From Anaerolineales bacterium UBA1429 (GTDB lineage Bacteria > Chloroflexota > Anaerolineae > UBA1429), in the NCBI GenBank assembly GCA_002329325.1, contig DCTX01000008.1, forward strand, positions 7,178 through 25,224: DNA of 18,047 nt, read 5' to 3'. Numbering within the stretch: the first letter of the stretch is position 1; each line of letters begins with the position of its first letter. Below the pieces are notes generated by a model, which saw only the letters and a list, made by a program, of their open reading frames with translations, was not told where the DNA came from and ran no database searches. Positions 6,211 through 13,400 of this stretch are shown one piece after another. Both the position numbers and the translations under genes were made by a program.

Positions 6211-7494
6211 CTAGACCGCTTCCAGCGCCTGGTCCAGGTCGGCCAGGATGTCGCCCAGCGATTCGATGCCCACCGAGAGGCGCACGAAATCGGGCGTGAC
6301 GCCGCCGGCGCGCTGCTCCTCCTCGGTCAACTGCTGGTGAGTGGTCGAGGCGGGGTGAATCGCCAGGCTGCGGGCGTCGCCGATGTTCGCCAGATGGCTG
6401 AACAGCTTGAGGCTATCGATAAAGCGGCGACCCGCCTCCAGCCCACCGCGAACGCCGAACCCCACCAGGCCGCCCGCGCCCTTGGGCAGATAGCGCTGGG
6501 CCACGGCATAGGAGGGATGGCTGGGCAGGGCGGGATAGAGCACCCAGGCCACCTTGGGGTGGGCGCTCAGGTGCTGGGCCACGGCCAGGGCGTTCTCCGA
6601 GTGACGCGCCATGCGCAGGCTCAGGGTCTCCACCCCCTGCAGGATCAAGAAGGCGTTGAACGGGCTCAGGCAGCCGCCCGAATCGCGCAGCGTGCGCACT
6701 CTTGCCCGCGTGGCAAAGGTCTGGGGACCAAAGGTATCGTAAAAGCGTACGCCGTGGTAGCTGGGGTCGGGCTCCACGAATTCGGCAAAGCGGCCGCTAT
6801 CCCAGGGGAACTTGCCTCCATCCACCAGGATGCCGCCGATGGAGTTGCCATGGCCGCACAGGTACTTGGTGAGGCTGTGCATCACAATGTCGATGCCGTG
6901 CTCGATGGGCCGGCAGAGAGCCGGCGAGGCGGAGGTATTGTCCGTCATCACGGGAACGCCCCGGGCATGGGCCACCTCGGCGATGGCCGCCAGGTCGGGC
7001 ACGGTCAGCTTGGGATTGCCGATGGTCTCCAGATACACCAGCTTGGTGCGCTCGGTGATGGCCTGGGCAAAGGCCTCGGGCGCGTCGCTATCCACCCACA
7101 CGGTGTGGATGCCCTGGCGAGGCAGTGTGGTGTTAAAGTAAGTCACCGTGCCGCCATAGAGGCGCGTGGAGGCCACGATCTCGTCTCCCATGGTGCAGAG
7201 GGTGTTGATCGCTGCGGCGATGGCGGCCATGCCGCTGGCAAAGGCCAGCCCCGCGACGCCCCCCTCCAGGGCAGCTACCCGCCGCTCCAGCACATCGGTG
7301 GTGGGGTTCCCGATGCGGGTGTAGATGTTGCCGGGCTCCTCCAGGGCGAACAGGCGCGCGGCATGCGCGGTATCCCGGAACTGGTAGCTGGCAGTCTGGT
7401 AGATGGGCACCGAACACGCCCCCGTGGTGGGGTCAGCCGTGTAGCCAGCGTGCAGCGCCAGGGTGTCGAACCCCTCATAGTCGAGCTCTGCCAT
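6211..7494 (-). CDS. metY: O-acetylhomoserine sulfhydrylase (PLP-dependent Cys/Met metabolism enzyme)
   Basis: A 427-residue fold-type I PLP enzyme that most likely converts O-acetyl-L-homoserine and sulfide to homocysteine in methionine synthesis. Visible features are TLALHAGY at the N-terminus, SVPIYQTASYQF, the phosphate-binding YTRIGNPTTDVLE and FASGMAA, Asp185 in MTDNT, and HSLTKY with Lys210 as the PLP Schiff-base lysine. The longer GHGNSIGG-x-LVDGGKFPW segment after the lysine, and the overall length, favour MetY over the shorter cystathionine gamma-synthase or MetZ. Methionine gamma-lyase is a less likely alternative. The ATG at 7494 is preceded on the minus strand by GGGAGGAT; a frame starting at 7548 would add 18 residues with no support. 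It appears monocistronic behind a long structured leader. Confidence 0.93.
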   Translation of the reverse strand: MAELDYEGFDTLALHAGYTADPTTGACSVPIYQTASYQFRDTAHAARLFALEEPGNIYTRIGNPTTDVLERRVAALEGGVAGLAFASGMAAIAAAINTLCTMGDEIVASTRLYGGTVTYFNTTLPRQGIHTVWVDSDAPEAFAQAITERTKLVYLETIGNPKLTVPDLAAIAEVAHARGVPVMTDNTSASPALCRPIEHGIDIVMHSLTKYLCGHGNSIGGILVDGGKFPWDSGRFAEFVEPDPSYHGVRFYDTFGPQTFATRARVRTLRDSGGCLSPFNAFLILQGVETLSLRMARHSENALAVAQHLSAHPKVAWVLYPALPSHPSYAVAQRYLPKGAGGLVGFGVRGGLEAGRRFIDSLKLFSHLANIGDARSLAIHPASTTHQQLTEEEQRAGGVTPDFVRLSVGIESLGDILADLDQALEAV

Positions 7495-7640
7495 GTCATC
7501 CTCCCTCTTGATGCGAGGCGAATCCGCTTGCCAGTCGCGGCCGGGCATCAGCGCGGGTCGGCCACCTTGCGCGGCGAAGCCAGGAGCTCCACCGCCAGGG
7601 GCAACCCCTGGACCGTAGAGCAGACTGGGATTCTATGATA
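7495..7640 (-). promoter_or_regulatory. metY: metY promoter and long structured leader
   Basis: On the minus strand an extended -10 (TGCTATCAT, core TATCAT at 7635-7640) lacks a clear -35. Transcription from about 7628 would give a leader of about 134 nt. It contains a 7-bp hairpin at 7595-7611 (CCAGGGG and CCCCTGG) and other GC-rich pairings. I could not fit it to the SAM-I, SAM-II or SAH riboswitch consensus by eye. Confidence 0.35.
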
Positions 7641-7693
7641 GCACGGGCCAGGGTTGAGGGCGAATGGACCTGCGCCAGGTCGCCATAGCGAAA

Positions 7694-7719
7694 CAGGGCA
7701 AGCCGATCGGCTTGCCCTG
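7694..7719 (-). terminator. 26-bp palindrome with T-run, terminator of the S1 protein gene
   Basis: A perfect 26-bp palindrome (arm CAGGGCAAGCCGA at 7694-7706, mirrored to 7719) starts 23 nt after the stop of the S1-domain gene. It is followed on the minus strand by TTTCG. This is a good rho-independent terminator separating the S1 gene from metY. Confidence 0.7.
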
Positions 7720-7742
7720 CACACAGGCGAATCGCGCGCGAC

Positions 7743-8480
7743 CTAGCGGCGCTGGCGCCGCGTACGCTGGCTGCGGTTCTCGAGCGCCTCTTGCCAGGCT
7801 ACGGCAAAGGCGCTGGGGCCGCGATCCTCTTGAGGCTCGTTGCGCACCGGCAGCTCGGGCTCGCTCTCCAGCTCTTTCATCGAGAGGGAGAGGCGCCGGC
7901 GCTCGGTGTCCACATCCAGGATGCGCACCTGCACCTCCTGGCCCACCTCCAGCACCTCGCGGGGGTGATTCACGAAACCGCTGCTCAGCTCCGAGACGTG
8001 CAACAAACCGTCGGTTTGGGCGCCGACATCCACAAAAGCGCCGAAATCCACCAGGCGCACCACGCGCCCTGTGACTTCGCTGCCGACCTCCAGCTCCTCC
8101 AGGGCCTTCTTGGGGCCCCGGCCCGCCCCGGGCACCGTGAGGCTGATGCGATTGCGATCAACCTCTACGCGGCGGATCTGGACATCGATGACATCGCCCA
8201 CCTGGAGCGTCTTGTCGATCCCGGCGCGCTGCAGCGTCGAGATGTGGGCCAGGCCGTCGCGCCCGACGCCGATGTCGATAAACGCGCCAAACTCGACGAT
8301 CCTGCTAACGCGACCCTTGAGACGCATGCCGCTCTTGAGTTGTTCGATCTCGGAGGGGCGAGCGTCGGGGCTGGCCTGCTGGGCGGTGGCGCCGCCCTCA
8401 GGCGCCGGGGCCTCGCGCTCCGGGGTCTGAACGTCATCTTCCGGACGGGCTTCCTGCCCGGCCTTTTCCTCACTAACCAT
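7743..8480 (-). CDS. Two-S1-domain RNA-binding protein
   Basis: A 245-residue protein with two tandem S1 (OB-fold) RNA-binding domains. The first spans about 50-116 (GRVSRIVEFGAFIDIGVGRDGLAHIS, then VQIRRVEVDRNRISLTV). The second spans about 131-202 (GRVVRLVDFGAFVDVGAQTDGLLHVSEL, then VRILDVDTERRRLSLSM). Residues 1-45 are an acidic, Ala/Pro/Glu-rich, probably disordered tail. The C-terminus (205-245) is charged and ends in an Arg-rich tract. The protein resembles small ribosomal-protein-S1-like factors found in several phyla that may bind mRNA or ribosomes; the exact role is unknown, and it is too short to be canonical S1 or Tex. The ATG at 8480 has a GGAGGGGG tract about 12 nt upstream, rather far for a ribosome-binding site. 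It has its own promoter and terminator. Confidence 0.9.
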   Translation of the reverse strand: MVSEEKAGQEARPEDDVQTPEREAPAPEGGATAQQASPDARPSEIEQLKSGMRLKGRVSRIVEFGAFIDIGVGRDGLAHISTLQRAGIDKTLQVGDVIDVQIRRVEVDRNRISLTVPGAGRGPKKALEELEVGSEVTGRVVRLVDFGAFVDVGAQTDGLLHVSELSSGFVNHPREVLEVGQEVQVRILDVDTERRRLSLSMKELESEPELPVRNEPQEDRGPSAFAVAWQEALENRSQRTRRQRR

Positions 8481-8533
8481 ACCTACCGATCCCCCTCCGT
8501 GTTATTATGGCAACCATTCACAGACCATCGGGC

Positions 8534-8562
8534 ATTATCCCACAGACCCCCCAGGGCGTCAA
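8534..8562 (-). promoter_or_regulatory. Promoter of the S1-domain protein gene
   Basis: On the minus strand the -35 is TTGACG (8557-8562, 5 of 6) and the -10 is GATAAT (8534-8539, 5 of 6), with a 17-bp spacer. Transcription would start near 8527, giving a leader of about 47 nt. Confidence 0.65.
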
Positions 8563-8657
8563 ATGGCGTCAGAACTACCTCGCGGGTTTGTATTCGCTTT
8601 CCCGATCCAGGGGCCTCGCCCCGTCTTTTCAGGTGCGGCAGCAGCGAAGAAAGCGTT

Positions 8658-8894
8658 TCATCGGCTCCGCCCGGCGATCTCCATCAGCTTGAGCACCAGC
8701 CAGAGCAGCGCAAAGAGGCTCAGTATCCCCCCCATGCACACCATGCCCAGGGCCGCCGCCCCGACGCCCCAAAAACGCCAGATCAGCAGCCCGCCCACCA
8801 GCAGAGCCAGCCCGAATCCCCCCAGGATCAGGTTCCGCTCGGTGATGGCGGCATGGCGCCGCCGGTCGGTCGGGCGCCTTAGGGGATCTCCCAT
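8658..8894 (-). CDS. Small two-segment membrane protein, next to the CDF exporter
   Basis: A 78-residue protein I cannot place in a known family. It has a basic N-terminus (residues 6-20, Arg-rich) and two hydrophobic segments at about 21-41 and 45-70, ending in a short charged tail. The start ATG at 8894 is preceded on the minus strand by GGGGAG at a suitable distance. It begins 15 nt after the CDF stop codon at 8910, on the same strand, so the two are almost certainly co-transcribed. That arrangement suggests an accessory role in metal export or membrane homeostasis, which is inference from position only. No metal-binding Cys/His cluster is visible. Confidence 0.72.
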   Translation of the reverse strand: MGDPLRRPTDRRRHAAITERNLILGGFGLALLVGGLLIWRFWGVGAAALGMVCMGGILSLFALLWLVLKLMEIAGRSR

Positions 8895-8909
8895 GGCAAC
8901 TCCCCACGC

Positions 8910-9836
8910 CTAGTCCAGGTCGCGTACGCCGCAGGCCTCGCCCACGAACTCGAGCTCAAGGGTGGTGTGGGCAATGGCGGGATCGTCCACAATCTCGCGG
9001 GCCGCGCACTTGATCTTGTACAGCTCCGGGCCGTTGGCCCCCTCGGGCACCACCAGATGGGTGGAAAAGACGTGGCGCACGCCGTCCAGCGACCAGAGAT
9101 GGGTGTGGTGCACCGAGAGCACCCCCTCGATGTGGCCCAGCCGCTCCTCGATGGCGGCCAGGTCGATCCCCTCGGGGACCGCCTGCAGGAACAGCCCCGC
9201 CGCCTGCCGCAGGGCGCGCACGGCGTTATAGATCACCCACAGGCTGATGACGATGGAGAGCAGCGGATCCAGGATGGCCAGCTCGCGGAAGAGCAGCACG
9301 ATGCTGACCACCAACACCCCCACCCACCCCAGGATGTCTTCCATCAGGTGCAGGGTCACCGCCCGGGCGTTCAGGCTCTTGTCGCGGCTGAGGCGGTAGG
9401 CCGCCAGGCCGTTGACGGCGATGCCCAGGATCGCCAGGGCGAACATGCCCTCGGCGCGGGGACTGGTGGGGTGGAGCAGGCGCGGGATCGCCTCGGTGAG
9501 GACGTACAGGGCGCCTCCCACCAGGATCACGGTGTTGAGCAGAGCCCCCAGCAAAGAGAAACGGCGATAGCCATAGGAGAAGCGGTTGTCGCGGCGGCGC
9601 GCGCTCAGGCGTTGCAGGAACCAGGCCAGGGCCAACGAGAGGCTATCGCCCAGATCGTGCAGGGCATCGGAGAGGATCGCCAGGCTGCCGGTCCACAGCC
9701 CTCCGATGAGCTCGATCAGGGCGAACCCGGCATTCAGAAAGAGCGCCGTCTTGAGGTTGGCGGTGGTCTCTGCGCCATGATGGTGATGATGATCGTGATG
9801 GTGGTGATCGTGTGCCAAGCTGGGCCTCCTGCCCAT
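8910..9836 (-). CDS. Cation diffusion facilitator metal exporter (CzcD/ZitB-like)
   Basis: A CDF-family antiporter, probably exporting Zn2+ or related divalent metals against protons across the cytoplasmic membrane. Near the N-terminus lies a His/Asp cluster (HDHHHHDHHHHH), a cytosolic metal-binding feature typical of this family. Six membrane helices follow. The paired transport-site motifs are H-x3-D in helix 2 (SDALHDLGDS) and H-x3-D in helix 5 (HLMEDILGW), the His/Asp pattern of zinc-preferring members. A C-terminal cytoplasmic domain (VHHTHLWSLDG and so on) completes it, so the protein looks intact. An upstream ATG at 9848 would add four residues but lies inside the TATAAT promoter box, so I chose the ATG at 9836 (308 residues). 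It is followed in the operon by the small membrane protein at 8658. Confidence 0.93.
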   Translation of the reverse strand: MGRRPSLAHDHHHHDHHHHHGAETTANLKTALFLNAGFALIELIGGLWTGSLAILSDALHDLGDSLSLALAWFLQRLSARRRDNRFSYGYRRFSLLGALLNTVILVGGALYVLTEAIPRLLHPTSPRAEGMFALAILGIAVNGLAAYRLSRDKSLNARAVTLHLMEDILGWVGVLVVSIVLLFRELAILDPLLSIVISLWVIYNAVRALRQAAGLFLQAVPEGIDLAAIEERLGHIEGVLSVHHTHLWSLDGVRHVFSTHLVVPEGANGPELYKIKCAAREIVDDPAIAHTTLELEFVGEACGVRDLD

Positions 9837-9846
9837 GTCCGTCTCC

Positions 9847-9875
9847 ATTATAGCACGCCGGAGCGCGCATCAAAA
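9847..9875 (-). promoter_or_regulatory. CDF exporter promoter, nearly leaderless
   Basis: On the minus strand an extended, perfect -10 (TGCTATAAT, core at 9847-9852) is preceded after 17 bp by a weak -35 TTTTGA (9870-9875). Transcription would begin around 9840, only about 4 nt before the ATG at 9836. The mRNA would then be essentially leaderless. Confidence 0.6.
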
Positions 9876-9879
9876 TAGG

Positions 9880-9896
9880 GTACGGGAGTACCGTAC
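9880..9896. promoter_or_regulatory. Inverted repeat upstream of the CDF -35, possible operator
   Basis: GTACGG (9880-9885) and CCGTAC (9891-9896) flank GAGTA, immediately upstream of the CDF -35. The position suits a regulator site. It also lies 16 nt past the stop of the radical SAM gene, so it could be a weak terminator instead, though no T-run follows directly. Confidence 0.35.
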
Positions 9897-9912
9897 AAGA
9901 CTCGCCTTGCCC

Positions 9913-10788
9913 CTACAGCAGAGAGAGCTGCTCGCCGACGGGCCCCGCCTCGTAGGGGGGCACCCGGGTCAATAGGCCATGGCGCGCTGCCAGCCCATCG
10001 AACAGGCCCCGCAGCCGCGCTGCGTTGGGGCAGGCGCATTCGTACGCCTCGCCGTAGCGCTGTTCGTAGCGGCGGCGCAGCCCGGGAAAGAGCCGGTCGA
10101 GCTGGGCATAGTAATAGTCGCGCTGGCGGTCGCGCAGGGTCATGCCGAACCAGGGGATCACATAGCGCGCCCCGGCATCCAGCGCCCGCTCCACGATGGC
10201 CGTCACGTTCTCCTCGGTATCCTCGATAAAGGGCAGGATCGGCATCATGGTGACGCCCACAGTCACTCCAGCCCGCGCCAGGGCGGCCATGGCGGCATAG
10301 CGCCGCGTGGGCGACGGCGCCCCCGGCTCCAGCTGCGCCGCCAGGGCATCGTCGCTGGTGGTCACGGTGAACGAGACATAGGCGGCGGTCTCGGCGATGC
10401 GGGCCAGCAGGTCCAGGTCGCGCAGCACCAGATCGCTCTTGGTGATCAGGTGCAACGGGTAGCGGTGCCGCAGGAGCACCTCCAGAGCCCGGCGCGTGAG
10501 GCCGTACTGCGCCTCGATGGGGCCGTAGGGGTCGCTCATGGAGCCGGTGCCCACCAGCCCCCGGACGCGCTTGCGGGGCAGCTCGTCGCTCAGCCGCTCG
10601 ATGGCGTTCACCTTGACCAGGATGTCATCGAAATCCTCGATGCCATAGCAGGCGCTGCGGGAATCGCAGTAGATGCAGCGGTGCTGGCAGCCGCGATAGA
10701 TGTTAAAGGTGTACTTGAGGCCGAACCAGGAGTCGGGCGTCGTGTGATGCGAGAGCATCTGTTTGGCCTGGATCTCGTGTATCGCCAT
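9913..10788 (-). CDS. Radical SAM protein, SplB-like / Rv2578c-like family
   Basis: A 291-residue radical SAM protein. The [4Fe-4S] cluster motif C-x3-C-x2-C is at Cys34, Cys38 and Cys41 in YRGCQHRCIYC, preceded by KYTFNIYRGC as in the SPL-like COG1533 group. Further family features are YGIEDFDDILVKVNA, GTGSMSDPYGPIEA, LHLITKSDLVLRDLDLL, SFTVTT and GVTMMPILPFIEDTEEN. Members are often labelled DNA-repair photolyase-like, but the group's actual reaction is mostly unknown, and I see no evidence for spore photoproduct lyase activity here. The ATG at 10788 is preceded on the minus strand by GAGGAC; a frame extending to 10959 has a low-complexity Arg/Ala N-terminus and was not used. Confidence 0.92.
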   Translation of the reverse strand: MAIHEIQAKQMLSHHTTPDSWFGLKYTFNIYRGCQHRCIYCDSRSACYGIEDFDDILVKVNAIERLSDELPRKRVRGLVGTGSMSDPYGPIEAQYGLTRRALEVLLRHRYPLHLITKSDLVLRDLDLLARIAETAAYVSFTVTTSDDALAAQLEPGAPSPTRRYAAMAALARAGVTVGVTMMPILPFIEDTEENVTAIVERALDAGARYVIPWFGMTLRDRQRDYYYAQLDRLFPGLRRRYEQRYGEAYECACPNAARLRGLFDGLAARHGLLTRVPPYEAGPVGEQLSLL

Positions 10789-10903
10789 GACCCGTCCTCG
10801 TCCGTCCCTCGGGGGCACCGCGGCCCGTCGCGCGGCTCGCTCTCCAGCCGGCCATGGGCGCAAGGCCCACGGAGAACGCGGGCGCCAACGCTGCCTACCG
10901 ACC

Positions 10904-10932
10904 AGCATAGCACCAAAGCCACGGGACGCCAA
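10904..10932 (-). promoter_or_regulatory. Candidate promoter of the radical SAM gene
   Basis: On the minus strand the -35 is TTGGCG (10927-10932, 4 of 6) and the extended -10 is TGCTATGCT (core TATGCT at 10904-10909, 4 of 6), with a 17-bp spacer. The leader would be about 109 nt of GC-rich sequence. Confidence 0.4.
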
Positions 10933-11165
10933 TGGGAGGGCGTTGCGCCGCACGGCCACGCTACGGCCTGCGTCACGTGTCTAGTGCCCGCCCCCGGAGG
11001 CGCGTCCCATCCGGGGCGGACAGGGCGCAACCATGTGCAGCTCGCCTCCACGAGAAGAGAGCACGCGGGCAGCGAGAGCGAAGACGAGCCTCGTCCTAGC
11101 CGCCCGCCGTTGGCCATCGCTGGCTCTGCCGCAACCCCGCCCCTGGCATAGCCCTGCTGCCGCCA
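10933..11165. other. Intergenic gap between divergent radical SAM and GH42 genes
   Basis: Together with the two flanking promoters this gap runs from 10789 to 11242. No reading frame here has convincing coding character or a recognisable domain. It holds an imperfect GC-rich hairpin (about 10988-10997 with 11011-11019) and a short palindrome, GACGAGCCTCGTC, at 11083-11095. I see no RNA gene. Confidence 0.5.
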
Positions 11166-11194
11166 TTGACAGCGCCCCCAAGCGGTGACATACT
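11166..11194 (+). promoter_or_regulatory. Promoter of the GH42 gene
   Basis: A perfect -35 TTGACA (11166-11171), a 17-bp spacer and a -10 CATACT (11189-11194, 4 of 6) predict a start near 11201 and a leader of about 42 nt. A working-looking promoter in front of a broken gene suggests the break is recent or a sequencing artefact. Confidence 0.7.
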
Positions 11195-11242
11195 GATTTG
11201 CGCGCGATCCTTTCTTTGCAGCAGAGCAGGAGGTTGCCAGCC

Positions 11243-12307
11243 ATGTTTCTCGGCATTGCCTACTATCCGGAACACTGGCCCAAGGAGCGTTGGCCCATTG
11301 ATGGGAGGCTGATGCACGAGGCCAACATCCAGGCTGCCAGGGTGGGCGAGTTCGCCTGGAGCCGCTTTGAGCCCCGCGAAGGCAGCTACGATTTTGGGTG
11401 GATGGACGAGGCCATCGAGACCTTGGCCCAGCAAGGGGTCAAGACCATCATGTGCACGCCCACGGCCACCCCGCCCGCCTGGATGGTGCACCGCCATCCC
11501 GAGATCCTGCCGGTGGACGCCACGGGACGGACGGCGCGCCCCTTTGGCGGGCGGCGCACCTATTGCCCCAGCGTCGAGGTCTATCTCGACTATACCCGCA
11601 AGATCGTCACAGCCATGGCGGAGCACTATGGCTCCAATCCCAATATCATCGGCTGGCAGATCGACAACGAGCTGGGCAACGTCTACGCCCTGGGCGCGGG
11701 GCGCTGCTATTGCGAGTCGTGTCGGCAGGGGTTCATCGCCTGGCTGCAGGGCCGCTATCCCTCGTTGCAGGCCCTCAACGAGGCCTGGGGCACCATCTTC
11801 TGGAGCCAGGAGTACACCGATTGGGACCAAGTCGTGCTGCCCACGCGCGGCACCGCCGGTGAGGGGCTCAACCCCAGCCACGTGCTGGATTACTATCGTT
11901 ACTTTTCTGATTCCTGGGCGGAGTATACGCGGCTGCAGGCCGATATCCTGCGCGCCCATTGCGGTGAGCAGTGGATCTCGACCAACTTTGCCGCCGGCGT
12001 CGCCCGCGACCTGGGGGGCCAGGACCGCCCGCTCTATCGCACCTCGGTCTGGTTCCCGTGTGTGGTGGATTGGCGCAAACTCTCCGAGAGCCTGGACTTT
12101 CCCGCCTGGAGCTCCCACGTGGCCGGCGTCGCCGCCTCCATGTGCGCCGACTACCTGCGGGGCATCCGGGAGGACGGCAAGTTCGCGGTGCTCGAAGGCG
12201 GCGGCACGCGCATGCGTTCGTATCAGCCTGTCGCCCGCGGCGCCAGCGGCCTGAGCCCGTTCCGCTGGCGGACTCCGCTCTTTGGCTCAGAATCGGGGGT
12301 GGACTGA
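11243..12307 (+). CDS. GH42 beta-galactosidase, catalytic part (truncated by frameshift)
   Basis: The first 354 residues of a GH42 beta-galactosidase: the TIM barrel up to its last strand. The start FLGIAYYPEHW and ARVGEFAWSRFEP are characteristic. The acid/base is Glu143 (QIDNELG) and the nucleophile is most likely Glu318 (FAVLEGGG). The four Cys of the family zinc site are present: Cys108, then Cys155, Cys157 and Cys160 in CYCESC. No signal peptide is visible, so the enzyme is cytoplasmic. The frame ends at a TGA (12305-12307) just after FRWRTPLFGSES; the rest of the protein continues in another frame after a run of five Gs (12295-12299). The ATG at 11243 has AGCAGGAGG nine bases upstream. 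The stretch between Glu318 and FRWR looks shorter than in family members I remember. Confidence 0.88.
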   Translation: MFLGIAYYPEHWPKERWPIDGRLMHEANIQAARVGEFAWSRFEPREGSYDFGWMDEAIETLAQQGVKTIMCTPTATPPAWMVHRHPEILPVDATGRTARPFGGRRTYCPSVEVYLDYTRKIVTAMAEHYGSNPNIIGWQIDNELGNVYALGAGRCYCESCRQGFIAWLQGRYPSLQALNEAWGTIFWSQEYTDWDQVVLPTRGTAGEGLNPSHVLDYYRYFSDSWAEYTRLQADILRAHCGEQWISTNFAAGVARDLGGQDRPLYRTSVWFPCVVDWRKLSESLDFPAWSSHVAGVAASMCADYLRGIREDGKFAVLEGGGTRMRSYQPVARGASGLSPFRWRTPLFGSESGVD

Positions 12308-12308
12308 C

Positions 12309-13277
12309 ATGTTGGACCATCAAGCACGCAAGGACGGAACCTACGACGAGACCGCCCAGGTCTTTGGCGAGTTGACGCGCCTTTCCGAGATGATCGACGC
12401 CACGCGGTTCGTGGCCTCCGTGGCCATGCTCTACAGCGAGGACATGGGCTGGGCCTGGAACAAGATCGTCTCGACCCGCCTGCGCCCCATGCTGGATAGC
12501 GTGGACATCTCGAACCAGGGGCGCATGATGCGCTGGTACCAGGCGTTCTTCCGCGAGAAGGTGTCCCTGGATATCCTGGATCCCCTGCGGGACCTATCGG
12601 GCTACAGCGTGGCCGTGGTGCCCAACCTCTACCTGATCACGCCCGAGATCGCCGCACACCTGGAGAGCTATGTGCGCCAGGGGGGCTGGCTGCTGGTGGG
12701 CCCCAAGGCGGCCCTCAAGAACTGGAACAACGTCTTCCTGACGGATGTGCCGCCCGGCGGCGGCCTCGCGCAGGTGTTCGGCGCCACGGTCAAGCGGGCG
12801 CCCTTCCGCATGGGCTATGGCGCCCTGCCACAGATGACGGTGAGCATGCAGAAGACGGCCCCCTTTGGCACCCGCATGACCTTTGGCAACGAAGGTGTCT
12901 TTGACTATCTGGAGCCGGCGGGCGCGACGAGCATCGCCTGCTTCGCCAACGGCGAGACGGCGATCTCCCTCAACCGTTACGGCCAGGGCCTGGCCATGTA
13001 CCTGGGCTGCGAGCCCGAGGAGTCGTTCTATCGCGAGCTGGTGCGCTGGCTGGTCCGCGAGGGGCGGACGGCGCCCGTGCTGAACACCGACGCCGACGTC
13101 GAGGTGACCCTGCGCTCCGGCGGCGGCCACGATCTGATCTTTGTCCTGAACCACAATCAGGAGACCGAGAAGGTCGAGCTGGAGGGGACCTATCACGAGT
13201 GGATCTCGGATCAGGCCGTCTCCGGCACGCTGTCCATCGAGGGCCAGGGCGTGCGCATCCTGGAGCGCCTGGGCTGA
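12309..13277 (+). CDS. GH42 beta-galactosidase, trimerisation and C-terminal domains (frameshifted remainder)
   Basis: This frame continues the GH42 protein. Removing one G from the 12295-12299 run joins the parts as SESGWTDMLDHQARKDG, which matches the family's conserved G-x-LDH-x-G region in both spacing and sequence. Residues up to about 30 finish the barrel. The beta-galactosidase trimerisation domain follows (from VAMLYSEDMGWAWN, through VAVVPNLYLITPE and YVRQGGWLLVGP), and then the small C-terminal beta domain (LIFVLNHNQETEKVEL). It has no catalytic residues of its own. The ATG at 12309 sits one base after the upstream TGA, with GGGGGTGG before it, so translational coupling could yield a separate polypeptide. 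It is otherwise the second half of a frameshifted gene. A TTG at 12282 opens the same frame but is a poorer start. Confidence 0.85.
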   Translation: MLDHQARKDGTYDETAQVFGELTRLSEMIDATRFVASVAMLYSEDMGWAWNKIVSTRLRPMLDSVDISNQGRMMRWYQAFFREKVSLDILDPLRDLSGYSVAVVPNLYLITPEIAAHLESYVRQGGWLLVGPKAALKNWNNVFLTDVPPGGGLAQVFGATVKRAPFRMGYGALPQMTVSMQKTAPFGTRMTFGNEGVFDYLEPAGATSIACFANGETAISLNRYGQGLAMYLGCEPEESFYRELVRWLVREGRTAPVLNTDADVEVTLRSGGGHDLIFVLNHNQETEKVELEGTYHEWISDQAVSGTLSIEGQGVRILERLG

Positions 13278-13371
13278 GGTTGCCCACCATGCAACCCGGA
13301 TAGGGGCGGTCCGGCGCAACGGGCCGGCCCCCGGCATACACACCTGGCAGCCGCAAAAGGCCGCATTCCCC

Positions 13372-13400
13372 GCGAGCCTCGCCCTAGGGGCGAGGCTCGC
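13372..13400. terminator. 13-bp perfect hairpin, terminator or REP-like
   Basis: GCGAGCCTCGCCC (13372-13384) and GGGCGAGGCTCGC (13388-13400) are perfectly complementary around TAG. It lies 94 nt after the GH42 stop. No T-run follows, so it is either a rho-assisted terminator, an mRNA-stabilising hairpin or a dispersed repeat. Confidence 0.5.

Noticed and set aside
7495..7628. SAM-I (S-box) riboswitch before metY
   Set aside because: The conserved SAM-I core elements are not visible in the leader, so I list only an unassigned structured leader.
6019..7638. 539-residue plus-strand open frame opposite metY
   Set aside because: It overlaps a complete metY on the other strand, is rich in Gly, Ala, His and Gln, and has no recognisable domain.
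9979..11151. 390-residue plus-strand open frame opposite the radical SAM gene
   Set aside because: The minus strand has the cluster motif and family signatures; the plus frame has none.
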